Shown here piece after piece: positions 19,684 to 29,400 of a stretch of DNA of 64,000 nt. The translations under genes were made by a program, and so were the position numbers. Source of the DNA: Ruminococcus sp. (GTDB lineage: Bacteria; Bacillota; Clostridia; Oscillospirales; Acutalibacteraceae); assembly GCA_017410265.1 (NCBI GenBank), contig JAFQRC010000006.1, forward strand, positions 1-64,000, written 5' to 3'. Position 1 is the first letter of the stretch. Each line of letters begins with the position of its first letter. Below the pieces are notes generated by a model. The model had not been told where the DNA came from, did not search any database, and was given only the letters and a program-made list of their open reading frames with translations.

Positions 19684-21691
19684 AACATTCGTTATTTGGA
19701 ATTAAGAGCTTTTCTTTTACATTGTGGATTCTATCATAGCTATCAGCGTCAACAATAACTAAAGCTGAGTAAGGCCTGATTTCCATTCTGTTATCAAATT
19801 CTCTCATTGCCTCGCCTGAAGCTGAGTCGTGGTCAACGATTACATACCATCTGTTAGGTAATTCGTATTTTGACTTGAGCTCAAACGGGCATTTTTCACC
19901 AGTGTTGTTGACAACAATAGCCATATATTTGTATTCATCATCGCCGCCATCGATGTTAGCCATCGTTCCGGCAATCACCTTGCCGTTATAGGTCATATAT
20001 GTTTTGTGGACAGCCTCTTCGGAAGAGTCGGTAAGTAAAGGCATTTTCTTTCTGATAGCGATTAGACCTTTGTAGTAGTCAACAAGCTCCTTGTACCCTA
20101 TAGCTCTGGTCCAGTCGATGGAGTTTATGTTATCAGGTGACTTGTAGCTGTTGTGCTCACCAAATTTAGTGCGGGCAAATTCTTCGCCTGCGAGCATAAA
20201 AGGAACGCCTAGTGAAATCATCACAAACGCAGCACTCAGCTTATTCTGCTCGATGATTCTGTCATCGGTAGTGTTGAAATTCTTCTTCCAGTTTGATTTC
20301 AACAGTTTATCCCACAAGGTGAGATTATCGTGAGCAGAAGCGTAGGTGATACACTGTGAAGGACGCTTAGCCCATCTGCCAAAGGTATCACTGGATGCGC
20401 CTAGCATACCTGCGAGCACTTTGTAGGTATCGTAGTTAGAACCCTGAATATAGCCCTTTGTATCATCGTCAGAGCCACCCTTAATGCCGTTACGCATATC
20501 GTCGTTGAACATACCAATACGACTAGAGAGCTTTTTAGCGTTCTGCTTTGAACAGCAATCTTCACCCGAGATACCATTGTCGCCGTTGTCAGCAGTCCAA
20601 GGCTCACCATACATAAGAATTCTCTTGTCGATTTTGTCGAGCTCTTCTCTGATGAGATTCATCGTTTCGTAGTCGTGACACGCCATAAGGTCAAATCTGA
20701 AGCCGTCGATGTGGTACTCTTCTGCCCAGTATTTAACGGAATCTATCATGAATTTTCTGAACATCACCTTTTCGCTTGCGGTGACATTACCGCAACCTGA
20801 GCTGTTTAAGTATCTGCTGCCTTGTTTTCTGAAGTAGTAGTTAGGAACAGTTTTCTCAAAGCAGGAATCGTCGCCTGAGTACATATGATTATATACAACA
20901 TCCATAACAACGCCGATACCTGCATTGTGTAAAGCCTGCACCATCTGTTTGAACTCTTTGATTCTGACCTCACCGTTGTACGGGTCTGTAGAATAAGAGC
21001 CTTCAGGTACATTGTAGTTAACAGGGTCGTAACCCCAGTTATATTCAACACCTGTAGCTTCGTTAACCGAGCCGAAGTCAAAAACAGGGTTTAGCTGAAC
21101 ATGTGTAATGCCGAGATCTTTTAAGTAGCTTAAACAGGTTTTTTGTTGTGTATACGGAACTTTTGTGTCAGTTTCAGTGAAAGCAAGGTAGGTGCCTCTG
21201 TGAGCTTTGCTGACACCACTGGTGTTTGATGAGGAGAAATCCCTTACATGAATCTCCCAGATGATAGCCTTGGTCTGCTCATCTACTAGTATGTGTTTGT
21301 CGTTTTCCCAACCTTCAGGATTAGTGCGTTCTAAATCAACTACCATCGAGCGTGCGGAGTTGACACCCGTAGCCTTAGAATATACATCCTGTGTTTCACT
21401 GATTTTTTCACCGTTCTGTATAAGATAGGTGTAGTAAACACCGTGGAGATCCCCTTGGATAGTTTTACTCCATACGCCTGTAGCGTCGTCTTTTTTCATT
21501 TGTTTTATAGAAAGAACTGTCGCACCGTCTTCCTGATAAGAACCGGTTGAATACAGTTTCAAAAGCACTTGGCTTGCAGCAGGAGCCCAGACTTTGAAGG
21601 TGGTCTCCTCTTTTGAATAAGTAAATCCGAGATCGTCTTTATCATAGGTGTTGTAAATCTCGTCTTTGTTAGAATAGTATTTTGTGATCAT
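19682..21691 (-). CDS. pulA: Type I pullulanase (GH13 debranching enzyme)
   Basis: It hydrolyses alpha-1,6 branches in pullulan, amylopectin fragments or glycogen. The 669-residue protein has an N-terminal CBM48-like domain (about 20-110: FKVWAPAASQVLLKLY), the type I signature YNWGYDP near 217, the nucleophile in GFRFDLM (near 335), the acid Glu in MYGEPW (near 362) and SAHDN near 454. There is no signal peptide, so it works in the cytosol, in contrast to the secreted amylase at 50409. AAGGAGC lies before its start. It is divergent from a permease gene. Confidence 0.94.
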   Translation of the reverse strand: MITKYYSNKDEIYNTYDKDDLGFTYSKEETTFKVWAPAASQVLLKLYSTGSYQEDGATVLSIKQMKKDDATGVWSKTIQGDLHGVYYTYLIQNGEKISETQDVYSKATGVNSARSMVVDLERTNPEGWENDKHILVDEQTKAIIWEIHVRDFSSSNTSGVSKAHRGTYLAFTETDTKVPYTQQKTCLSYLKDLGITHVQLNPVFDFGSVNEATGVEYNWGYDPVNYNVPEGSYSTDPYNGEVRIKEFKQMVQALHNAGIGVVMDVVYNHMYSGDDSCFEKTVPNYYFRKQGSRYLNSSGCGNVTASEKVMFRKFMIDSVKYWAEEYHIDGFRFDLMACHDYETMNLIREELDKIDKRILMYGEPWTADNGDNGISGEDCCSKQNAKKLSSRIGMFNDDMRNGIKGGSDDDTKGYIQGSNYDTYKVLAGMLGASSDTFGRWAKRPSQCITYASAHDNLTLWDKLLKSNWKKNFNTTDDRIIEQNKLSAAFVMISLGVPFMLAGEEFARTKFGEHNSYKSPDNINSIDWTRAIGYKELVDYYKGLIAIRKKMPLLTDSSEEAVHKTYMTYNGKVIAGTMANIDGGDDEYKYMAIVVNNTGEKCPFELKSKYELPNRWYVIVDHDSASGEAMREFDNRMEIRPYSALVIVDADSYDRIHNVKEKLLIPNNEC

Positions 21692-21736
21692 ATATTGCTC
21701 CTTATAAATGAATTTTGCGTAGTAGCAATTATGTAT

Positions 21737-21764
21737 ATTCTATCATTTTTTATAGAAATTTCAA
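21737..21764 (-). promoter_or_regulatory. Candidate SigA promoter of pulA
   Basis: On the minus strand TTGAAA (21759-21764), a 16-base spacer, TAGAAT (21737-21742). Confidence 0.45.
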
Positions 21765-21823
21765 CCTCTTTTTACTTTAAAGTGCTAAAATTATAAAAAT
21801 AATTCTATTCTCGAAAAATATGC

Positions 21824-21852
21824 TTGTATATTGATGAAAATAGTGCTATTAT
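21824..21852 (+). promoter_or_regulatory. Candidate SigA promoter of the PTS IIC-like gene
   Basis: TTGTAT (21824-21829), a 17-base spacer and TATTAT (21847-21852) with an extended TG at 21843-21844. Confidence 0.5.
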
Positions 21853-21885
21853 TTTATAGAATTAAAAAAACAGAGGTGCAAAAGG

Positions 21886-22956
21886 ATGAAATCTGTTAAG
21901 AAAATTCTCAACCACATATTCATTGACGGCCTTTCGGGTATGGCACTGGGATTGTTTGCGACGCTTATAGTCGGTACAATTTTAGGTCAGATTGGCAACT
22001 ATATCCCGGGTGCTGTCGGTACTTATGTTATTTACATTGCTACTGTTACTAAAGCGCTCATGGGTGCAGGTATCGGTGTCGGTGTAGCGACTAAATTCAA
22101 GTATAGTCCGCTTGTTACAGTATCTGCAGGTGTAGTCGGTTTTATCGGTGCATTTTCTGCAAGTATCGTAAACGGTTCATTCTTCTTGGAAACGGGAGGA
22201 CTTGCTGTCAGTGGCGTTGGTGACCCGCTATGTGCCTTTGTTGCTGCATTTATTTCAATAGAAGTAGGCAACCTTGTTTCAGGAAAAACAAAGCTGGATA
22301 TTTTGCTAACACCAATTGTGACTATCGGTGTTGGTACTGTTGTTGCTCTTCTTTGTGGTCCGTATATCTCTAAGGTTACTACTATTTTAGGCGAGTTTAT
22401 CCAGTTTGCTACAGCTCAGCAGCCTTTTATTATGGGAATTCTCATTGCAGTGTTTATGGGTATATTCCTTACTTTACCTATCAGTTCGGCAGCCATTGCG
22501 GTTATTATAGGTCTTTCGGGGATAGCAGGAGGTGCAGCTGTTGTCGGTTGTTCTGCACAGATGGTAGGCTTTGCAGTGATGAGCTACAGAGAGAATAAAT
22601 TCGGCGGACTTATCTCTCAGGGAATAGGAACATCGATGATTCAGATGCCTAATATAGTTAGAAAGCCGATAGTGTGGTTACCTCCTATCATTACAAGCGC
22701 GATTTTAGGACCGATATCAACCTGCGTATTGGGTATGACCTGTGACGCATCAGGTGCAGGTATGGGTACATCTGGTCTGGTTGGTCAGCTCGTTACATAT
22801 TCATCTATGGTAAGTGCTGGTGTTTCACCTGCTGTTACCTTGATTGAAATCGTTGTCATGCACTTTGTTGCACCTGCTCTTATTACACTTGTTATCAGCG
22901 AGGGTATGAGAAAAATGGGTATCATAAAACCCGGTGATTTAAAATTAGATTATTAA
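21886..22956 (+). CDS. PTS EIIC-like membrane transporter (PF13303 type)
   Basis: This 356-residue polytopic membrane protein matches the PTS_EIIC_2 group: IFIDGLSGMALGLFATLIVG at the start, repeated Gly-rich helices (GAGIGVGVATKF, VVGFIGAFSASIV), and IILGLSGIAGGAAVVGCSAQMVGF-like residues in the second half. It lacks IIA and IIB domains and none is encoded nearby, so coupling to phosphorylation cannot be assumed. AGAGGTG lies before the ATG. It is divergent from pulA and 14 bases from the following lipoprotein gene. The substrate is unknown; a sugar is the family expectation. Confidence 0.82.
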   Translation: MKSVKKILNHIFIDGLSGMALGLFATLIVGTILGQIGNYIPGAVGTYVIYIATVTKALMGAGIGVGVATKFKYSPLVTVSAGVVGFIGAFSASIVNGSFFLETGGLAVSGVGDPLCAFVAAFISIEVGNLVSGKTKLDILLTPIVTIGVGTVVALLCGPYISKVTTILGEFIQFATAQQPFIMGILIAVFMGIFLTLPISSAAIAVIIGLSGIAGGAAVVGCSAQMVGFAVMSYRENKFGGLISQGIGTSMIQMPNIVRKPIVWLPPIITSAILGPISTCVLGMTCDASGAGMGTSGLVGQLVTYSSMVSAGVSPAVTLIEIVVMHFVAPALITLVISEGMRKMGIIKPGDLKLDY

Positions 22957-22970
22957 AAGGAGTTTTTGAT

Positions 22971-23738
22971 ATGAGAAGATTATCTGCTATTATATGTTTG
23001 ATTTTGACTTTTGTGCTTGTTGCAACAATGCTTTCAGGCTGTAAAACAAAGGTTGATGAAGAATATCAGTACAACAATGTGATTGAAACAAACGATAAAA
23101 AGCCTGTTGATGGAGAGCCTGAGATTGAGGCTATCTCAGGTTATGTTGAAGATGCTCAGCAAAAGCTCTTATCTCTACCTTGCAAAGTTAAAGACCTTGA
23201 AATAGAGATTGTATCAATCGGAAAATATACCGGTCTTTACACTGAAAACGATAAACAGGAAGAGGTTGAAGATGTTTTTGCGTTAATCGTGAAGAATCCT
23301 ACTGACCAGCTTGTATCTTATTCAACCTTCACAGCGCAATGCGGAAATGAGCTCTTTGCTACTTTTTCGCCAACTAACATTCCTGCTCATCAGTCTGCAC
23401 TTGTTCTCACAACAAATGCACCTGTTGCTTACGCTGATGTTAAAGAATTTAAAATTACTGACTCTATGGCAGTAATGTCAGATTCTCTTCCTATGCTTGA
23501 TGGTATTGTTGGTGTTGATTTTAAAGATGGTCAGTTTATCGTGACTAACCTTACAGGTGATGAGCTCGGTGATGTTTACATCAGATACAAAGCTTGCACT
23601 GACGGTAATGCATACCTTGGCGGTATCACATATTCTGCGATGGTAAGTGATGTTCAGCCGTATGAAACCTATACTGTAGATGCACCACTTTACAGCGAAG
23701 AATCCGGCGTAATCATAGCGGTTGAAAATTTGAAGTAG
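22971..23738 (+). CDS. Putative lipoprotein, unknown function
   Basis: The 255-residue protein has a lipoprotein signal (LILTFVLVATMLSGC), so Cys23 or so is probably lipidated and the protein anchored outside the cell membrane. The rest is soluble, with a beta-rich domain that looks like FxLyD/DUF-type exposed modules (VFALIVKNPTDQLVSYSTFTAQCGNELFATFSPTNIP), but I do not recognise a defined family. AAAGGAG precedes its ATG and it probably shares a transcript with the PTS IIC-like gene. Confidence 0.75.
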   Translation: MRRLSAIICLILTFVLVATMLSGCKTKVDEEYQYNNVIETNDKKPVDGEPEIEAISGYVEDAQQKLLSLPCKVKDLEIEIVSIGKYTGLYTENDKQEEVEDVFALIVKNPTDQLVSYSTFTAQCGNELFATFSPTNIPAHQSALVLTTNAPVAYADVKEFKITDSMAVMSDSLPMLDGIVGVDFKDGQFIVTNLTGDELGDVYIRYKACTDGNAYLGGITYSAMVSDVQPYETYTVDAPLYSEESGVIIAVENLK

Positions 23739-23761
23739 TAAAGTCTGAAATATAACTTAAA

Positions 23762-23786
23762 GGCGGTGTTATACACCGTCTTTTTT
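23762..23786 (+). terminator. Intrinsic terminator after the lipoprotein gene
   Basis: GGCGGTGT, loop TAT, ACACCGTC, six T. The T-run abuts the nusB promoter -35 region. Confidence 0.85.
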
Positions 23787-23787
23787 G

Positions 23788-23816
23788 TTTACAAAAAGAA
23801 GTGTGTGTGTTATAAT
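23788..23816 (+). promoter_or_regulatory. Candidate SigA promoter of nusB
   Basis: TTTACA (23788-23793), a 17-base spacer, TATAAT (23811-23816), 33 bases before the start codon. Confidence 0.6.
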
Positions 23817-23849
23817 ATAACAGTTAAAATATATTCACGAGGTACTATT

Positions 23850-24302
23850 ATGTGTGATATTGAAAATGTAGTAGAAAACGAAAACATCAAGCCTAACGCT
23901 ATTTCAAGATATAAAAAGCGTGAGCAGGCTTTTATACTAAGCTTTGAGACTCTTTTTTCCGATACCGACATTGATGAGTTAGCTGATAATGCTGTTGACG
24001 GAAGTGATGAGTATATGAGTGACTACGCCATCGCATGCGCTAAAGGAATACTTGAACATAGCGAAGAAATAGATAGCCATATTACTGCTAATCTTAAGAA
24101 GGGCTGGAAGCTAAGCCGTATCTCAAAGGTTTCTTATGCTATTATGCGTCTTGCAATTTACGAGATGCTTTTTGTTGATGATGTTCCTGTTTCTGTTTCT
24201 ATCAACGAAGCTGTTGAGCTTGCTAAGAAATATTCTGTACCTGATGAAAGCTCGTTTGTAAACGGTGTACTCGGCTCAGTTGCAAAGGCACTCGATGAGT
24301 AA
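23850..24302 (+). CDS. nusB: Transcription antitermination factor NusB
   Basis: NusB binds boxA RNA with S10 and supports antitermination of rRNA operons. The 150-residue protein shows the family's N-terminal helix (REQAFILSFETLF) and C-terminal motifs (ISKVSYAIMRLAIYEMLFVDDVPVSVSINEAVELAK, PDESSFVNGVLGSVAK). CACGAGGT precedes the ATG at 23850. It overlaps the next gene by 8 bases and heads the nusB-xseA-dnaE transcript. Confidence 0.95.
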   Translation: MCDIENVVENENIKPNAISRYKKREQAFILSFETLFSDTDIDELADNAVDGSDEYMSDYAIACAKGILEHSEEIDSHITANLKKGWKLSRISKVSYAIMRLAIYEMLFVDDVPVSVSINEAVELAKKYSVPDESSFVNGVLGSVAKALDE

Positions 24303-25242
24303 GTTTTTAGGTGTTGATACCAGCAACTACACTACATCGGTCTGTCTTTTTGACGATAAAAAAGACACTGTTGTGCAAAAGAGAAAGTTGTTGCCTGTAT
24401 CAAAAGGTGAACTGGGACTGCGCCAGTCAGACGCGGTCTTTCATCATACAGCTCAGTTGCCTAAGCTGTTCGAGGAGCTTTTTTTAGAAGCAAAGTGTGA
24501 TAAAAGCGAAATCACAGCCATCGGAGCTTCATTTACTCCGACAAAAGCAGAGGGCTCATATATGCCATGCTTTTCTGTTGGTAGTGGTGTTGGCAGAATA
24601 CTTAGCAGTACACTTGATGTGCCGCTTTTTGAGCTTTCTCATCAGCAGGGTCATATCGGAGCAGCTCTTTATTCTACAAACAGACTCGACTTACTACGCG
24701 AAAAGTTTCTTGCGTTTCATGTCAGCGGAGGGACAACCGACGCGCTTTTAGTTAATAGCGAGCTATCTGATGATATATTACCCATAAAGCTAGTCGGTAA
24801 ATCCCTTGATTTGCACGCAGGTCAGCTTGTAGATAGAGTGGGGCTGTCTTTAGGCCTTTCTTTTCCGTGTGGTAAAGAGCTTGAAAAACTGGCACTTCTT
24901 AATAACAGAGATATTAAAGTAAAACCTACTATAAAAGGAAACGATTGTTGCCTTAGCGGAGTCCAGAATATCTGCGAAAAAGCGATTGATAATGGTGAGG
25001 ATTCTTCTTATGTAGCCGCTTTGTGCCTTAAATATATCGAAGAATCGCTATATAAAATGACTGAAAATATACTTTCTCAGTATGGCGAGATGCCTGTTGT
25101 TTTCGCGGGAGGAGTTATGTCGAATTCCATTATCCGCGAAAACCTGTCTAAAAAAATCCCTTGTACTTTCTGTGAACCACAGTATTCCACCGACAATGCG
25201 TGTGGAATTGCTGTGCTTACATCTATATTGTTTAGAGAGTAA
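24295..25242 (+). CDS. Kae1-like (TsaD paralogue) ASKHA protein
   Basis: The 315-residue protein has the peptidase M22/Kae1 fold: FLGVDTSNYTTSVCLF at the start, GVGRILSSTLDVPLFELSHQQGHIGAAL near 100, and AGGVMSNSIIRENLS near 275. TsaD makes the t6A base of tRNA, but this group is a shorter clostridial paralogue commonly found between nusB and xseA, and the metal-binding His motif is only partly kept (HQQGH). A function in t6A synthesis is therefore not assumed. It overlaps nusB by 8 bases and lies 2 bases before xseA. Confidence 0.8.
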   Translation: MSKFLGVDTSNYTTSVCLFDDKKDTVVQKRKLLPVSKGELGLRQSDAVFHHTAQLPKLFEELFLEAKCDKSEITAIGASFTPTKAEGSYMPCFSVGSGVGRILSSTLDVPLFELSHQQGHIGAALYSTNRLDLLREKFLAFHVSGGTTDALLVNSELSDDILPIKLVGKSLDLHAGQLVDRVGLSLGLSFPCGKELEKLALLNNRDIKVKPTIKGNDCCLSGVQNICEKAIDNGEDSSYVAALCLKYIEESLYKMTENILSQYGEMPVVFAGGVMSNSIIRENLSKKIPCTFCEPQYSTDNACGIAVLTSILFRE

Positions 25243-25244
25243 TT

Positions 25245-26459
25245 ATGAACACTACACCGAAAATTCTGAAAGTATCACAACTGAATTTTTATCTGAAATC
25301 TCTCATCGAAAACGATAACAACCTGCGATTTGTTTTCTTAGAAGGAGAGATTTCAAACCTAACTGACCATTACAGCAGCGGACATATTTATTTTTCACTC
25401 AAGGACGAGAAGAGTGTAATCAAAGCTGTGATGTTCTCTTATGCTGCGAAAAATCTGAAATTCAGACCTGAAAACGGAATGAAGGTTATCCTCAGGGGCA
25501 GAGTTTCTGTTTACGAACCTTCGGGGCAGTATCAGCTATATGTTGAGGATATGCAACCTGATGGGGTAGGAGCTTTATCTCTGCAGTTTGAACAGCTGAA
25601 AGAAAAACTTTCGAAAGAAGGTCTTTTTGATAAATCTCATAAAAAGCCTTTGCCACAGTTTCCTGAAACTATCGGTGTTATAACTTCTCCTACAGGAGCT
25701 GCTGTACGAGATATATTTAATGTTCTTTCCCGCCGATATAAGAGTGCTGATATCGTTATGTGTCCTGTGCTTGTGCAGGGAGAAAATGCGGCTGCTCAGC
25801 TTACAAATGCTGTGAAACGCTTTTCTGAGAATAAAATCGCCGATGTTATCATCATTGGCAGAGGTGGAGGCTCTATTGAAGACTTGTGGGCGTTTAATGA
25901 CGAAAATCTCGCCCGCGCGATATATGCCTGTGATACACCTGTTATCTCTGCTGTCGGACACGAAACCGACTTCACAATTTGTGATTTCGTTTCTGACTTG
26001 AGAGCGCCTACACCGTCAGCAGCTGCTGAGCTTGCTGTGCCTGATAGTGCTGAGCTGCTTTTGGATCTGTCATCTCAGGAGCAGTATCTTCGCTCTATAA
26101 TGGATAAAAAGCTTTCTGACTACAACAACACGCTTATGCAACAGACAAGGCTTCTGTCAGCTTTTTCTCCGCTTAATACTATTGACAACGGACTCAAAGC
26201 GCTCGAAAATACAAAATCGCGTATTCTCACTATCGGCGAACAGTTTGTCGATTCCAACACTAAAAAACTTTCAAATATAGCATCTAAGCTTTCAGCTTTA
26301 AATCCTGTATCTGTGCTTATGCGCGGTTATTCTTTCATCACTAATGAAAACAAAAAGAACATCACTTCTGTCAACGATGTAGATAGCGGAGATTTTCTCA
26401 GCATACGCGTTTTTGATGGTACAATTAATGCTACGGTAAATTCTAAAGAGGAATTATAA
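25245..26459 (+). CDS. xseA: Exonuclease VII large subunit
   Basis: XseA is the catalytic subunit of exonuclease VII, which trims single-stranded DNA. The 404-residue protein has an N-terminal OB fold (FLEGEISNLTDHYSSGHIYFSLKDE), the core with GVITSPTGAAVRDI, DVIIIGRGGGSIEDLWAFN and AVGHETDFTICDFVSDLRAPTPSAAAE, and a coiled-coil C-terminus. The partner xseB, usually next to it, is absent: dnaE begins at the next base after the stop. Whether xseB lies elsewhere cannot be seen. Confidence 0.95.
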   Translation: MNTTPKILKVSQLNFYLKSLIENDNNLRFVFLEGEISNLTDHYSSGHIYFSLKDEKSVIKAVMFSYAAKNLKFRPENGMKVILRGRVSVYEPSGQYQLYVEDMQPDGVGALSLQFEQLKEKLSKEGLFDKSHKKPLPQFPETIGVITSPTGAAVRDIFNVLSRRYKSADIVMCPVLVQGENAAAQLTNAVKRFSENKIADVIIIGRGGGSIEDLWAFNDENLARAIYACDTPVISAVGHETDFTICDFVSDLRAPTPSAAAELAVPDSAELLLDLSSQEQYLRSIMDKKLSDYNNTLMQQTRLLSAFSPLNTIDNGLKALENTKSRILTIGEQFVDSNTKKLSNIASKLSALNPVSVLMRGYSFITNENKKNITSVNDVDSGDFLSIRVFDGTINATVNSKEEL

Positions 26460-29400
26460 ATGGCTTTTACACACCTGCATGTCCATAGTGAATACAGCTT
26501 GTTAGACGGAGCCTGTCGGATTGACAGGCTTGTTAGTGCTGCAAAGAATTTGGGTCAAACTGCGCTTGCTATCACTGACCACGGAGTAATGTACGGTGTG
26601 ATTGATTTTTATCGTGCCTGCAAAAAGCAGGGGATAAAACCAATTTTAGGCTGTGAGGTTTATGTTGCTCCTCGTTCACGCTTTGATAAAACCTTTGATT
26701 TAGATAAGGAATACTACCACCTTGTGCTTTTGTGTGAAAATAACAAAGGTTATGAAAATTTGGTTAAGCTTGTTTCAAAAGGCTTTGTTGACGGCTTTTA
26801 TAACAAACCTAGAGTTGATATGGAACTTTTGGAAAAGTATCACGAGGGACTTATCTGCCTATCTGCTTGTTTAGCGGGTGAAATTCCGCGAACACTTTTA
26901 AAGGATGATTATAGTACTGCTTTAGAAAAAGCTAAAAGATATCAGCAGATTTTCGGCAAAAACAACTACTTTATCGAGCTTCAGAATCACGGTATCAAAG
27001 AGCAGGATATAACAAACCCTCAGCTCATTAAAATAGCTAAAGAAATCGGCGCACCGCTTGTTGTCACCAACGACTGTCACTATATTGAGCAGTCTGACTC
27101 AAATATGCACCAGATACTTTTATGCATCCAGACTAACCATACTATTAACGACGATGATAAAATGGAGTTTCAGACAGAGGAATTCTACTTAAAGAGTGAA
27201 GAGCAGATGCGCTCTTTGTTCAAAGAATTACCTGAAGCTTTTGATAATACTCAGAAAATCGCCGATAGATGTAATGTTGAGATTGAATTCGGAGTGAGAA
27301 AACTCCCTGACTATAAAGTTCCAAATAACGAGAACCACTTTGAGTACTTTAAACGCTTATGCTTTGACGGACTTTATAAGCATTACGGAAATAATCCTGA
27401 TGCATCAATTGTCGATAGACTAAACTACGAGCTTTCTACTATAAAGTCTATGGGTTTTGTCGACTACTTTCTGATTGTTGCCGACTTTGTAAATTACGCT
27501 AAAAGCAGGGATATCCCTGTCGGTCCGGGTAGAGGCTCGGGCGCAGGCTCGCTCTGTGCATACTGCATCGGTATCACTGGTATTGACCCTATCAAGTATA
27601 ATCTCATTTTTGAACGTTTTTTAAATCCTGAGCGAGTCAGTATGCCTGACTTTGATATCGACTTCTGCAAAGAACGCAGAGGAGAGGTTATCGACTATGT
27701 TATCCGAAAATATGGTGCTGACCATGTAGCGCAGATTGTCGCTTTCGGTACTATGGCTGCCAGAGGCTCAGTGAGAGATGTCGGACGAGCTTTAGCTATG
27801 CCATATGCATCTGTTGATAGTGTTGCAAAGCTTATTCCTACAGATATCAATATGACTATTGAAAAAGCTTTGACTATTAGCAAGGAACTTAAAAAAGTCT
27901 ACGATACTGACCCTGCGGTGCATAATCTGATTGATGTCGCTAAAAGCATCGAGGGGATGCCACGACATATCACTATACACGCCGCTGGCGTTGTAATTAC
28001 TGACAAGCCTGTATCAGACTATGTTCCTTTATCAAAATCCGATGATGCTATAGTTACTCAGTTTACTATGACCACTCTCGAAGAGCTTGGTCTTTTGAAA
28101 ATGGATTTTCTGGGACTCAGAAACCTCACGGTTATTCACGATGCTGTTGAGATGATAAAGGAAACAGAGCCCCATTTTGATATCGATAGTATCCCCGAAA
28201 ACGACAAGGCTGTTTTTGCTATGATGAGCAGCGGCAATTCTGACGGCGTTTTTCAGTTTGAAAGTCAGGGTATGAAAAATGTTCTTACTCAGCTCAAGCC
28301 TACTTCTATTGAAGATTTGATTGCTGTTATCTCGCTGTATCGACCCGGTCCGATGGACTCTATCCCAATGTATATAAATAACCGTCACAATCCGTCTGCT
28401 ATACGCTATGAGCATCCGCTGTTGGAAGATATCCTCAATGTAACTAACGGATGTATAGTTTATCAGGAGCAGGTAATGCAGATTTTCCGTACTCTGGCAG
28501 GCTATTCACTTGGTAGAGCTGACATCGTGCGTCGTGCTATGAGCAAGAAAAAGCACGATGTAATGGAAAAGGAAAAGCAGATTTTCGTATACGGTCTTAC
28601 TGATGAAAACGGTAATGTTGTAGTTGACGGCTGTTTAAGACGCGGTGTAGATGAAAAAACCGCGCTTTCTGTTTTTTCACAAATGGAGAGCTTTGCGTCT
28701 TATGCGTTCAATAAATCCCACGCCGCAGCTTATGCTAATGTAGCGTACCAGACAGCGTATCTTAAATGCCATTATAAAAAGCAGTATATGGCAGCTCTGC
28801 TGTCATCTGTTCTTGATAATCAGAACAAAATGGCAACCTATATCTCAGAGTGTCAGCGACTATCAGTATTAGTGCTCCCGCCTCATGTCAATGAGTCCGA
28901 GAGCGGTTTTACCGTTACTAATGGAAATATCCGCTTTGGTCTGACTGCTATCAGAAATTTAGGAAAGAATTTCATCGATGCTTTAGTAAAAGAGAGGAAA
29001 AGTGCGCCTTTTACTTCGTTCTATGATTTCTGTAAAAGAATGAATAGAAACGGGCTTAACTCCAGAGCTCTGGAAAGCCTTATCAAATGCGGTGCGCTTG
29101 ATGACTTAGGCGCTAACCGCAGACAGATGCTCTCTGTTATGAAAACGGTGCTTGATGACCTTGATTATGACCGCCGCAAAAACGCGGGAGGGCAGATGTC
29201 TTTCTTTGAAGTATCTGATATAAAATCGGATACAGGTATTGAGATTCCTGCTATGCAAGAGTTTGATTTAATGGAGCTTTTATATATGGAAAAGGAAATG
29301 GCTGGAATGTATCTTTCTGGTCACCCGATAGATTCATATAAGGATTTTTCAAAAGCTGTCAAAGCTGATAGTATCAGTGATATTATCAATGGAGAGTTTC

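Noticed and set aside
28032..28415. 127-codon minus-strand frame in dnaE
   Set aside because: It is antisense to the conserved polymerase region, with no domain or start site.
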